Shown here: positions 13,303-25,320 of the stretch, one piece after another
Layout of the letters: each line of letters opens with the position of its first letter
Position numbering within the stretch: the first letter of the stretch is position 1
The notes under the pieces: model-generated
Database searches by the model: none
What the model was told of the DNA's origin: nothing
Seen by the model: the letters and a program-made list of their open reading frames with translations, nothing else
Assembly: GCF_027947575.1 (NCBI RefSeq)
Contig: NZ_CP116256.1
Coordinates: 4,650,001-4,714,000, forward strand
Length of the DNA stretch: 64,000 nt
Direction: 5' to 3'
From: Streptomyces rubrogriseus
GTDB taxonomy: Bacteria; Actinomycetota; Actinomycetes; Streptomycetales; Streptomycetaceae
Made by a program: the position numbers and the translations under genes

Positions 13303-16300
13303 AGCTCTCCGGTCTCGTAGGCGGTCCCGTGGGCCGCGAGCGTTCGGGTGATGTCCGCGGCGAGCGCGGCGATGGTCGGTGCGGCGAAGAAGCGGCGGGC
13401 GGGCACGGTGGCCCCGAAGCGGCGTTCGATCGCCGTGAGCAGGCGCAGCGCGGTGAGGCTGTCGCCGCCGACGGTGAAGAAGTTGGCGTTGCGGTCCGGC
13501 GACCCGTGCGGCAGGCATGCGTGCCAGAGGGCGGCGAGGGCCGTCTCGGTCTCGCCCCGTGGCGGCTCGGCGACGGCGGAGACCGCCTCGGGTCCCGCGA
13601 GGGCGGTCAGGGCGGCCCGGTCGACCTTGCCGTTCGCGGTGAGCGGCAGGGCGGGCAGCACCAGGATGCGGGACGGGACGGCGTAGACCGGTACGCGCTC
13701 GGCCAGCAGGGCGAGGAGGTCCTCGGTGAGCCCGGGGTTCTCGACCGTCCCGGTGTCGGTGGCGGGCGGTGGTTCGTGCGGTACGGCGAACGCCACCAGG
13801 CGTCTGGCGGTGCGCTCCCCCACGGCCAGGGCGGCGGCGCGCGCGACGGCCGGGTGGGCCTCCAGCGCGGCCTCGACCTCGCCGGCCTCGATGCGGTGGC
13901 CGGCGATCTTCAGCTGGCTGTCGAGCCGGCCGAGGAACTCCAGCAGTCCGTCGTCCCGGAACCGGCCCAGGTCTCCCGTCCGGTACCAGCGCCGCCCGTC
14001 CCGTTCGACGAACTTCTCGGCGGTGCGGGCCGGGTCGGCCAGGTAGCCGCGGGCCAGTCCCGCGCCGCCGATCCACAGTTCGCCGGGCGCCCAGTCGGGG
14101 CAGTTGCGGCCGTCCCGGTCGACCACGCGGTAGTGCTGGCCGGTCAGGGGGCGTCCGTAGGGGATGGACACCCACCGGGGGTCGGGTTCCGTGACGGTGA
14201 GGGTGTTGGACCAGATGGCGGCTTCCGTGGCTCCGCCCATGGCGACGAAGGCGCAGGACCGCCCGGTCCGTGCTCGCAGCCGGGCGGGCAGGTCGAGGCC
14301 GATCCAGTCGCCGGAGACCAGGGCGGTCCGCAGCCCCGCGATCCGGCGGCCTTCCCGTCCCTCCTGTCCGTCGGCGTCGAGCAGCAGGTCGAGCAGGGCT
14401 GGGACGGTGTTCCAGACGGTCACGCCGTACCGGTCCAGCAGGTCCGGCCAGCGGGCCGGTTCACGGCGTTGGTCCTCGGTGGGCAGCAGGAGGGAGCCGC
14501 CCGCGGCGAGCAGGCCGAAGACGTCGTACACGGACAGGTCGAAGTCCAGTGCCGACAGGGCGAATACGCGGTCGTCGCCCCGGATGCCGTGGCGGGCGTT
14601 GATGTCCGCGACCGTGTTCCAGGCGGCGGCGTGGGTGATCTCGACGCCCTTGGGCTCGCCGGTGGAGCCCGACGTGAAGATCACGTAGGCGAGCGCGTCG
14701 GGAGCCGTTCCGACCGGCGTGGACAGCGGCTCGCCGCCCTGCGTGTCGGCCGGGGACAGGGTGCGGGGGCCGGTGCCGTCCGTGGCGGGCCAGGCGCCCA
14801 GGACGACGTCGAAACCGGCCGTGGCACGCACCCGCTCCAGCCGTGCGGCGGGCTGTCGGAGGCTCAGGGGGACGTAGGCGGCGCCGGCCGCCAGCGTGCC
14901 CAGGACCGCCGCGACCTGTTTCGTTCCCTTGGGCAGGGTGACCGCGACCAGGTCGCCGGGCCGCACCCCGGCGTCGGCGAGGGCGGCGGCGGTGCGCAGC
15001 GCCTGTGCGGCGAGGGCTCCGTAGGTCACCTCCTGCCCCGCCGTCGTGACGAGGGCGGTGCGGTCGGGGGTGGCCGCCGCGTGGGTGAAGAACATCTGGT
15101 GCAGCGGGCGCGGTGGCACCGGTTCCAGGGCGGCCTCCCGTGCCGCGGCCTCCCGCCGTTCGTACTGGGCGGCGGGCACCAGGTCGGGGAGCGGTGCCTG
15201 CCAGTCACCGTCCACGAGGTGCCGCAGCAGCCGTTCGTACGCGGAGAACATCGCGTCCAGCACGCCCTCGGCGAACGGTTCCTCGACGGCGTCCCAGGTG
15301 ACGACGAGGTTCCCGGACTCCTCGGTGACCTGGTTGTCCAGGCAGACCTGCGGGGACTGGGAGATGCCCCAGACCTTCGGGGGGAGTCCGGTGCCCGGTC
15401 CGGCGAGCGTCGCGTCCCCGACGCCGATGGCGCTGGTGAACACCACGGGTGCGGCGGCGTCCACCGTGCCCGTGCGCCGGCCGAACTCCCGCAGCAGCCA
15501 GTCGATCGGCACGTCGGCGTGGTCGAGGTCCTCGGCCTGGCGGCGTTGCAGCTGGGCGGCCGCCGCGGGCCAGTCGGCGCCCTCGCGCCGGTAGCCGGCG
15601 AGGGACAGGGAGGTGAAGTCGCCCAGTACCCGGTGGATGTGGGGGTGGACGTCACGCCGGTTGAAGAGGGTGAGCGTGACGGTCACGGCGTCGGTCCCGC
15701 TCCAGGCCGCCAGGACCTCCGCGTACAGGGCGAGCAGGACGGTGGACGGGGTGAGGCCGTGCCGGGCGGCCTCCCGCTTGACGGCCTGCCAGTCCCCGGC
15801 GGGCAGGCTCAGCCGGCGCCGGGTGAAGACGGGGGCGTCGAGCGTCGCCGGGTCCCGGTCGAAGGGCAGGGCGGGCGGCGGCGGCAGCTCCGGCAGGCGG
15901 GCCTGCCAGTGGGCGCGGGCCCGCGCGGTCGACTCGGGGTCGGCCGGGAGGCGGGTCAGGTAGTCGCGGAACGACACGTCGACGGGGGGAAGTCGGTGTT
16001 CCGGGTCGGCGTAGAGCGCGTTCAGTTCGGCGTAGAGCGTGGTGATGGAGAGCGCGTCGAGCACGAGGTAGTCCAGGCCGATGCCGATCCGGGTCCGTGT
16101 CTCGCCGCCCCTCTCCTCGGCGTCTTCGTCCGCCCGGTGGCGCACCGCCTCGATGGCGAACAGCGGCCAGCGGGCGGGGTCGCGGACCTGCTGGGACAGG
16201 CGGGCGCGCAGGCCGGCCAGGGCCTCGGCCGCGCCACCGGCTCGGGCGTCGTGCACGGGTATGCGCACCGGCGGTACGTCGGGCAGGACACGCTGGTGTC

Positions 16301-19300
16301 CGTCCTCGACGACGGCGCGGAGCATGCCGTGCCGTCGCACCAGGATGTTCCAGGCGCGCTCCAGCCGGTCCAGGTCGACGTCGGTGCCGTCGAACTCCGT
16401 GTAGTGCCAGGTGCCTACGCCGCCGAGGGTGAACCGGGCGTCGCGGCCGGTGTGGTAAGCGGCCTGGACGTCGGTCAGCGGGAACGGCTCGTGCGCGTGG
16501 TCCGGATCGGGCACGAGGACGGGAGAGGTGCCCGCGGCGGGCCCTTCGTCGGTGGTCGTGGCGGGGCGCAGCGTCTCGCAGAAGTGCCGGAGTACGGGGC
16601 GGGCGAACAGGTCGGCCACGCGGGCGCCCGGGAAGCCCGCGGCGCGCAGCCGGCCGATCATGCGCGTCGCGACGAGTGAGTCGCCGCCCAGCAGGAAGAA
16701 GCCGCTCTCGCGTCCCACTTCGGCCACGCCGAGCAGGTCGACCCATTCGGCCGCGACGGCGGTCTCCACCGGGCCGGCCGGCGCCGACGTGGCGGGTCCG
16801 GGCCGGTCGGCGGTCTCGGTCAGCGCCTGCCGGACGGCCGTCCGGTCGAGCTTGCCGTTGGCGGTCAGCGGCAGGTCGCGCAGGACGAGGACGCGCTCGG
16901 GGACCATGTGGGCCGGGAGGCGTTCCGCCGCCCGCAGGCGTATCTCGTCCGGGTGCGGTGCGCCGGCGGGGGCGGACACGGCCGCGGCGAGGTGCCGTAC
17001 GGGGGTGTCGAGGACGGTCGCGACCGCGTGCAGGACGGCGGGGTCGTCCTCCAGCGCGGACTCGACCTCCCCCAGTTCGATGCGGTGGCCGCCGATCTTC
17101 ACCTGGTGGTCGGCGCGGCCGAGGAACTCCAGCACGCCGTCGGGCCGGTAGCGGGCCAGGTCGCCGCTGCGGTACCAGCGTTCGCCGTCGTGGTCGACGA
17201 AGCGCTCCGCCGTGCGTTCGGGGTCCGCGCGGTAGCCGTTGGCCACGCCGGGCCCGCCGATCCACAGCTCGCCCGGGACGAGATCGGGGCAGTCGCGGCC
17301 GCGTCCGTCCACGACGCGGGCCCGCATGTTGCGCAGCGGAACGCCGTAGGGGACGGACTTCCAGGCGGGGTCGGTCTCCTCCACCTCGAACACCGTGGAG
17401 TGGACGGCGGCCTCGGTCATGCCGCCGAGCGCCACGAAACGGCAGCCGGGGACGAGCGCGCGGAGTCTGCGGGGCTGGTCGAGCCCGATCCAGTCGCCGC
17501 CGAGCAGCACCATGCGCAGGGAGTCCCCGAGGCCGTCGTCCTCCCCCGCGGCCATCAGCAGGTCCAGCAGGGCGGGCACGCACTGGACCAGCGTCACGCC
17601 GTGCGTGCGCACCAGCCGCGCCCAGTGGTGGGCGTCGCGGCGGTGTTCCTGTCCTACGGCCACCACCTGACCGCCGAGGGACAGCGGGGTGAAGACGTCC
17701 CAGGTGGCGAGGTCGAAGTCCAGCGCGGAGATGGCGAGCGTGCGGTCCGCCGGGCCGAGCCCGAGCTGCGCCTCCATCGCCTCAATGGTGTTGACGACCG
17801 CCCGGTGCGACACCTCGACGGCCTTGGGCCGCCCCGTCGAGCCGGACGTGAACAGCACGTAGGCGGCCAGGCCGGGGTCCGGCCGGACGACCGGCGCGGG
17901 AGGGAGCGCCGAGGCGTCCTCCACGAGCACCACCGGGGCCGGGGAGACCTCCTCGCACAGGTGGGCGTGGTCCCGGTCGGTGAGTACGGCGGAGGCGCCG
18001 GCCACCGCGTGGATGCGTCGCCGGCGCACGGCGGGCTGTTCCACGCCGACGGGGGCGTAGGCCGCGCCCGCGGCCAGCACGCCGAGGACCGCGGTGATCT
18101 GGTCGTCGCCCTTGGGCAGGGTGACGGCGACGGTGTCGCCCTCCCGCACGCCGTGGGCGTGCAGCAGCGCGGCGATCCGCCGGGCGGCGTGGGCGAGTTC
18201 GCCGTAGGTGAGGGTGTCGCCGGTCGTGCGGACCACCGCGGTGCGGCCCGGCCCGGTCTCGGCCAGCCGGAAGAAGCGGGTGTGCAGGGCGCGGTCCGCG
18301 ACGGGCGCGGCGGGCAGGGCGGCCACCGCGCGCCGGGGCAGCACGTCGGGGTCGAGCAGGCCGTCCACGGGCCGGTCCCAGGCGTCGGGGTCGGTCACCA
18401 GACGGGTGACGAGGCGGCGGTAGGCATCGAACGCGGCGTCGGGCACACCGGCCTCGAACACGCCGTCCCGCACGTCCCAGTTAAGGAGGAGACCGCCGTC
18501 GAGTTCGGTGACCTGGGCGTCCAGATACACCTGCGGGCCCTGCGAGATGATCCAGGAGGGGTGGCCGAAGGACTTCTGGACGTCCTGCTCGAAGATCTCC
18601 CCGAGACCGATGGCGCTCGTGTACACGACGGGGGCCAGTACCGGTGCTCCCTCGGCGCGGGCGAGGTCGCGCAGCACCTCGACACCGCCGTACGCGCCGT
18701 GGGAGATTCCGGCCTGCAACCGCTCCTGGAGGCCGCGGGCCTGCCGGGAGAAGGGAAGGGGCGCGCTCAGGTCCGCGTCGAGCAGGACCGAGCTGCTGAA
18801 GTCGCCGACGAGTCCGGCGACTTCGGGTGCGAACATCTCCCGGTCGAACAGCGGCAAGTTGAGCAGGAAGCGCCGGCTGTCGCTCCAGGCGGCGATCACC
18901 TCGGCGAAGGCGGTGGCGAGGGCGGCGGCGGGGGTGACTGCGTGCCGACGGGCGGCGCCGAGGAGGGCGGCCTTGTCGGCGGGGCCGAGCCAGTGGTGCA
19001 GGCGGCGGGAGTGGGTCAGCGTGCCGTCGTCCGCGGTGACCGGGGTCAGCGGGTCGACGGTCGTCGGCAGCCGCGGGGCCCGCGGCAGATCCGGCAGGCG
19101 CTCGCGCCACCAGGCGGCGTCCCGCTCTCGCTCGGTCCGTCGCCGGGAGTCGTGCTCCGCGAGGTAGCGCCGGTAGTCGAGCCCGAGTTCGCGCGGCGGT
19201 TCGTCCGGACACTCGTAGAAGCGGCGCAGGTCGGACAGGAGGACCCGCAGGCTCAGCGCGTCACCGGCCATCATGTCCAGGTCGATCTGGAGGCGGGTCC

Positions 19301-20021
19301 TGCCGTCGGGGAGCAGGCACAGGGCCGCGCGGAAGACGTCACCGGCGCCGATGTCCGGGCGGGTGTGGGTGTTGCGCTCGCGCAGCCGTTCCAGCTCGGA
19401 CTCGGACTCGACGGGGGCGAGTTCCCGCAGGTCGTGGACGGTGAGCGGCGCCCCGGCGGCACCGAAGCGCTGACGGCCGTCCTCGTCGAAGACGGCCCTG
19501 AGCATGCCGTGCCGCAGCACGAGCGACCGCAGGGCGGTGTCCAGCCGGGCCGGGTCGACGCCGTGGCCGTCGAGTTCGACGTAGAAGTGCGCGGCGACGC
19601 CGCCGAGGGGCTGTCCGTCCTGGCGGCCGATCCAGTAGGCGTGCTGCATCGTGGCCAGCGGGAAGGAGTCCGTGTCCGGATCCGCACCGGCCACCGGCGC
19701 GGGCGGCCCGGGCGGGACGGTGGTGGCCGTGTCGTCGTTCGCGGCCCGCGCGAGCAGGGTCGTCCAGTCCCGCAGGGTCGGCCTGCTCGTGAGGTCCTGG
19801 AAGGTGACCGTGCTGCCCTCGCGCCGCCAGGTACCGACCAGGGACATCAAGGCCAGCGAGTCGAGGCCGAGTTCGAAGAGGTCTCGGTCGTCCTCCAGCT
19901 CCTCCGGTGCGATCTCCAGCACGCCCGCCACGGCTTCCCGCACCGCGGCGGGTGCGTGGCGGGCGCGGCTGCCGACGTCTCCTTCCGCTGTCCGCGCCTG
20001 GACGACTGCTTCATCGCTCAC
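13299..20021 (-). CDS. NRPS: ArCP-Cy-A-T-Cy-A-T, salicyl-thiazoline assembly
   Basis: 2240 residues. The first carrier (LGLDSL, Ser55) has no adenylation domain before it and should accept salicylate from the ligase at 20149-21810. Then follow Cy1 (DMMAGDALS about 245), A1 (TSGSTGRPKA about 725), T2 (LGGDSL about 1114), Cy2 (DYLVLDALS about 1318), A2 (TSGSTGEPKG about 1780) and T3 (VGGDSL about 2184). A2 reads D-L-Y-N-L-S-M-I-W, a cysteine code with one change. A1 reads D-L-W-Q-L-G-L-V-H, clearly different. It equals PchE plus one extra module. The GTG start at 20021 was chosen because GGAAGG lies 8 nt upstream; longer readings cross the palindromic promoter. Confidence 0.95.
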
Positions 20022-20051
20022 TGGTGCTGCCTTCCGGTCGGACGGTGCTAG

Positions 20052-20074
20052 ATAGAAATGATTATCATTTCTAT
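20052..20074. promoter_or_regulatory. 23-bp palindrome, probable Zur (Fur-family) operator in divergent promoter
   Basis: The half-site ATAGAAATGAT is perfectly mirrored around a central T. The 17-bp core GAAATGA-TTA-TCATTTC resembles Zur boxes of actinobacteria and, more loosely, the enterobacterial Fur box. It lies between the divergent starts of the NRPS operon (20021) and the salicylate-AMP ligase (20149), so a bound repressor could control both. It is very AT-rich against the surrounding GC-rich DNA. Zur control of the coelibactin genes is known in S. coelicolor; that this site is the operator here is inferred. Confidence 0.85.
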
Positions 20075-20148
20075 AGTTCACATCGTAATCACACGACGGG
20101 ACTCGGCGCCAGAGCCGGAGGCCCGGCAAAAAAAGAGAGGCACAGCCC

Positions 20149-21810
<1,662 letters not shown>

Positions 21811-21820
21811 GACCCGGCGT

Positions 21821-21852
21821 GGAGGAGCGCCCGGTGACCGGGGCGCTCCTCC
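21821..21852. terminator. Strong hairpin between convergent genes
   Basis: A perfect 12-bp stem (GGAGGAGCGCCC pairing with its complement) encloses an 8-nt loop. It lies 10 nt after the AMP-ligase stop and 20 nt before the stop of the convergent ATPase gene, so it can serve both. There is no T-tract, as is common in Streptomyces. Confidence 0.8.
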
Positions 21853-21872
21853 CGCCTGCCGTAAGACGCCTC

Positions 21873-23522
21873 TCACCGCCGCTGATCCGGTTCGGCGAGG
21901 ACGACGCCGTCCGCATGGGTGAGCAGTGCCCTGGTGACGGGGTACTCGGGGGCGGTGAGCACCCGGTCCACGGGCCCGGCCTCGGCCACCCGGCCCGCGT
22001 CCAGGACGACGACCCGCTCCGCGTGGTGGGCGGCGGCCGTCAGGTCGTGCGTCACCATCACTACCGTCACTCCCAGCGTCCGGCGCAGCGAGCCCAGCAG
22101 GGCCAGGATCCCGCTCGCCGTCTCCCGGTCCAGCGCGGAGGTGATCTCGTCACAGACCAGGACACGCGGCTGCGCGGCCAACGTCCGGGCCAGCGCGACG
22201 CGTTGACGCTGGCCTCCCGACAGCTCCCCCGGCCGGCGGGCCAGCACGTCGGCGTCCAGCGAGACCAGGCCGAGCAGCCGTACGGCTTCGCGGGCGGCGT
22301 CGGCGGCGCAATGGCGCCGCCGGAGGGGCCGCATGAGCGCGGCGCGAACGGACTCCCGTGGATTGAGGGCGCCGCGCGCGTCCTGGGCGACGAGTTGCAC
22401 CGGGGCGCCGTGGCCTCCCTCCGGACCGTCCTCCCGCCACTCGACGCTCCCCCGCGCGGGCCGGTGCAGCCCCGCGAGGCACCGGGCGAGGGTGGTCTTG
22501 CCGGAGCCCGAGGGACCCACGACGGCGGTGCAGGAACCTGCCGGGACGGTGAGGGAGATGCCGTGCAGCACGGACACACGCCCGTGGGCCGCGTCCAGCC
22601 CGCGCACGGACAGCTCGCCGCCGGAGCCGGTACGCGGCGCGCCACGTGAGCCGGTGCACGGCGCTTCACGGGGGCCGGTACTCGGCGCTTCACGGGGGCC
22701 GGTACTCGGCGCGCCGCCCGGGCCGGGGCCGCCGGCGGTCGGGAAGCCTGTGGACGACCGCGGGGCGGGCACCGGCGCGCCGGGCTTCCCGGCACCGGCG
22801 ATCCGGCCTCCCTCCAGGCGGACGACTTCGTGCGCCACGGACGCGATCCACGCCGGGTCGTGGCTGACCAGCAACGCGGCGCGGTCCCCGCCGGACAGGA
22901 CCTCGGCCAGCAGGCCACGCATCCGGTCCGCCAGCACCGTGTCCAGACCGCTGGTGGGCTCGTCGAGGACCAGCAGGGCGGGCCTACCGGCCAGGGCGAC
23001 GGCGAGGGCGACCCGTTGCGCCTGCCCTCCCGACACCTGACTGGGCAGCCGCCGCCGGAAGGCCCGGTCGGCCGGCAGCCGCACGGACAGCAGCAGTTCC
23101 TCGACCCGCGCACGGACCTCGTGCGCACGCCTGGCGGGCGAGCGCAGTCGGACCGCTTCGCCGATCTGCGTGCCGATCCGGAGGGCGGGGTTGAGCGCGG
23201 AAGCGGGGTCCTGCCCCAGGAACGACACCACGCGGCCCCGCAGCCGGCGGGCGTCCGCGCGGTCGAACGGGTCGAGGCCGGCCACGCGGACGGTTCCGGA
23301 ACGCACCTCCAGGCCGGGTCGGACATGCCCGAGCAGGCTGTACGCCAGGCTGCTCTTGCCCGATCCGGACCTGCCGACCACCCCCAGCACCTGTCCGCGC
23401 GCCACCGTGAGGCGGGCGTCGTGCAGGACGGGCGGTCCGCCCTGCACCGGTCCGAGGGACAGCCCGCTGATCTCGGCCGGCGGGTCCGCCCCCGGCGGAC
23501 GCGCGGTCGCGTTCCCGGTCAT
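21873..23522 (-). CDS. Double ABC ATPase, oligopeptide/nickel-type (DppD-DppF fusion)
   Basis: 549 residues holding two complete ATPase domains in one chain. The first has GRSGSGKSS, signature VSGGQAQR and LLVLDEPTSGLD. The second has GPSGSGKTT, signature LSGGQRQR and VLVCDEITSALD. It replaces the separate D and F ATPases of dipeptide/nickel importers and should power the two permeases upstream. The domains are joined by a proline/glycine/threonine-rich linker with peptide repeats (APSTGPRE type). The ATG start overlaps the permease stop (ATGA). The operon lies beside the NRPS genes, so uptake of the metal-loaded product is the likely job. Confidence 0.9.
   Translation of the reverse strand: MTGNATARPPGADPPAEISGLSLGPVQGGPPVLHDARLTVARGQVLGVVGRSGSGKSSLAYSLLGHVRPGLEVRSGTVRVAGLDPFDRADARRLRGRVVSFLGQDPASALNPALRIGTQIGEAVRLRSPARRAHEVRARVEELLLSVRLPADRAFRRRLPSQVSGGQAQRVALAVALAGRPALLVLDEPTSGLDTVLADRMRGLLAEVLSGGDRAALLVSHDPAWIASVAHEVVRLEGGRIAGAGKPGAPVPAPRSSTGFPTAGGPGPGGAPSTGPREAPSTGPREAPCTGSRGAPRTGSGGELSVRGLDAAHGRVSVLHGISLTVPAGSCTAVVGPSGSGKTTLARCLAGLHRPARGSVEWREDGPEGGHGAPVQLVAQDARGALNPRESVRAALMRPLRRRHCAADAAREAVRLLGLVSLDADVLARRPGELSGGQRQRVALARTLAAQPRVLVCDEITSALDRETASGILALLGSLRRTLGVTVVMVTHDLTAAAHHAERVVVLDAGRVAEAGPVDRVLTAPEYPVTRALLTHADGVVLAEPDQRR
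22626..22721. repeat. Four tandem 24-nt units in the ATPase linker
   Basis: Units at 22626-22649, 22650-22673, 22674-22697 and 22698-22721 share the consensus start GCCGGTACTCGGCGC. The middle two are nearly identical (22 of 24 bases). Each unit is eight codons, so slippage changes the linker between the two ATPase domains without a frameshift. Confidence 0.85.
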
Positions 23523-24373
23523 GCGGCTCCCTTCCCCACCGTGTCCGCCAGTCGTCCGGCGAGCAGACCGACGCAGACGGAGAGCAGTACGAGCAGCAGG
23601 GCGGGCGCGAGGAAGGGCGCGGCGGCCAGTGTCGCCCCGGGGACGTTCTCGCTCACCATGCGTCCCCAGTCGGGCGCCGCTCCTCCCCGTCCCAGGCCGA
23701 GGAAGCCCGCGGTGGCGGTGAGGTGCAGGGAGGCGACCAGGCGCAGCGCGGTGTCCATGAGGGCCGGTCCGGCGATGTTGGGCAGCACGTCGTGGCGCAG
23801 CACGGCCCTGCGGGTGTCGCCCCGGGCCAGGGCCGCCTCGACGTACCCGCTGTGCAGCACCGTGTCCGCCGCGGCTCGCAGCACCCGGGTGGAGAAGGGG
23901 GCGGTGGCCAGGGCGACGGCTGTCACGAGGGCGGTGTCGCTGCCGGGGAAACCGGCGGCCAGCACGAGGACGACCAGGAGGGCGGGGAGCACGGCGAGGG
24001 CGTCCACGCAGCGGACCGTCAGGTCGCCCAGCCGACGGGAGACCATGGCGGCCAGGACGCCGGCGGTCATCCCGACGGCGCCGGCCGCCGCCGTTCCCGC
24101 CAGCGCGGTGAGGACGATGGTCCGGCCGCCGCCGAGCACCCGGCTCGCCACGTCCCTGCCCAGCACGTCGGTGCCGAGGAGGAACCGGCCGTCCGGCTGC
24201 TGGAAGGGTGCGGCGAGCTGCGCGGTGGGGCTGTGCGGCGCGATCAGCGGACCCAGGAGGGCGAGGAGGAGTACGAGCAGCGTGAGGGTCCCGGTAAGCA
24301 GCGGCGGTCGCCGGCGTCCTGCGGTGCGGGCCGTGCGTGCCCGCCTCCGCGGTGGTGTCAGTACCGTCGTCAT
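23519..24373 (-). CDS. ABC transporter permease, DppC/NikC-like
   Basis: A 284-residue membrane protein of the oligopeptide/nickel permease family. An N-terminal hydrophobic segment follows an arginine-rich start. The family hallmark FLLGTDVLGRDVASRVLGGGR is near residues 68-88, and the permease-ATPase coupling loop (YVEAALARGD, then HDVLPNIAGP) lies near 175-200. ATG start at 24373; its own stop overlaps the ATPase start, and its start overlaps the stop of the other permease. It forms the transmembrane pore with that permease. Confidence 0.9.
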   Translation of the reverse strand: MTTVLTPPRRRARTARTAGRRRPPLLTGTLTLLVLLLALLGPLIAPHSPTAQLAAPFQQPDGRFLLGTDVLGRDVASRVLGGGRTIVLTALAGTAAAGAVGMTAGVLAAMVSRRLGDLTVRCVDALAVLPALLVVLVLAAGFPGSDTALVTAVALATAPFSTRVLRAAADTVLHSGYVEAALARGDTRRAVLRHDVLPNIAGPALMDTALRLVASLHLTATAGFLGLGRGGAAPDWGRMVSENVPGATLAAAPFLAPALLLVLLSVCVGLLAGRLADTVGKGAA

Positions 24374-25320
24374 CGGCCGTGCCCCTCCCGCGCCCCCAGC
24401 AGACGCGCGCAGACGTCGCCCAGGACCAGCACCGCGAGCATCACCGCGACCAGGGCGGTGGCGATGCCCTGCACCATCGGTACGTCCCGTGCCGCGACGG
24501 CCAGTTGCAGCTCCCGGCCGATGCCCGGGTAGTCGAAGACGTTCTCCACCACCACCGCGGAGCCGACCAGGGCCCCCGTGGTGAGGGTGAGCGCCTGCAC
24601 GGCCGGTCCTGCCGCGTTGGGCAGGATGTGGCGTACCGCGAGTCGCACGCCGCGCACGCCGTTGAGCCGTGCGGCTTCGCAGTACGGCGTGGCCGCGGTG
24701 TCCGCGACGGAGGCCCGCAGCAGCCGGGTGGCCACCGCCAGGCCGACCGCGCTGAGCGTCAGTACGGGCAGCACCAGCGCGTCCGGGACGTCGAGCGGGG
24801 TGCCTCCCAGGGGGATGACGGAGACCCTCGGCAGCACCTCCAGCCACACCGCCAGTACCGCGACGAGCAGCGCGGCGACGACGAACTCCGGTACGGCGGC
24901 CAGGATCTGGGCGGACGTCGAGACGACCCGGTCGGCGACGCCGCCGCGCAGCCCCGTCCACAGGCCGAGCAGCGTGGCGAGCGGCGCGGTGACCGCGAGT
25001 GTCAGTGCGGCGAGGAGCAGGCTGTTGGGCAGGCGGGTGGCGAGCACGTCGGCGACCGGCCGCTCCCCCACGAAGCCCCGGCCCAGATCCCCCCGGACCG
25101 CGCCCGCCGCCCAGTCGGCGTACCGCTGGACGGCGGGCCGGTCCAGCCCGAGTCCGGCCCGGACCTCGGCGCGTTGCGCCGCGGAGGCGTCCACGCCGGC
25201 GACCGCGCTGACGGCGTCCCCGGGGAGGACCGCCGTGGCCGCGAAGACCGCGGCCGACAGCAGGACGAGCAGGACGACGGCCCCCGCGAGGCGACGGGCC
25301 GCGAAGGCGAGCAGGTTCAC
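24370..25320 (-). CDS. ABC transporter permease, DppB/NikB-like
   Basis: A 316-residue inner-membrane permease. The start LLAFAARRLAGAVVLLVLLSAAVF is the usual DppB-type first helix, followed by the periplasmic segment with LGLDRPAVQRYADW. The coupling loop YCEAARLNGVRG...HILPNAAGP is near 225-250 and the conserved VVVENVFDYPGIG near 270. The GTG start overlaps the stop of the binding-protein gene (GTGA). This couples it to the binding protein and sets it as the first of the two permeases. Confidence 0.9.
   Translation of the reverse strand: MNLLAFAARRLAGAVVLLVLLSAAVFAATAVLPGDAVSAVAGVDASAAQRAEVRAGLGLDRPAVQRYADWAAGAVRGDLGRGFVGERPVADVLATRLPNSLLLAALTLAVTAPLATLLGLWTGLRGGVADRVVSTSAQILAAVPEFVVAALLVAVLAVWLEVLPRVSVIPLGGTPLDVPDALVLPVLTLSAVGLAVATRLLRASVADTAATPYCEAARLNGVRGVRLAVRHILPNAAGPAVQALTLTTGALVGSAVVVENVFDYPGIGRELQLAVAARDVPMVQGIATALVAVMLAVLVLGDVCARLLGAREGHGR

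Noticed and set aside
16900..18400. An epimerase-like or stalled methyltransferase insertion in A1, as in PchE
   Set aside because: A8 to A10 in A1 are joined without an extra domain; only A3 of the second NRPS holds an insertion.
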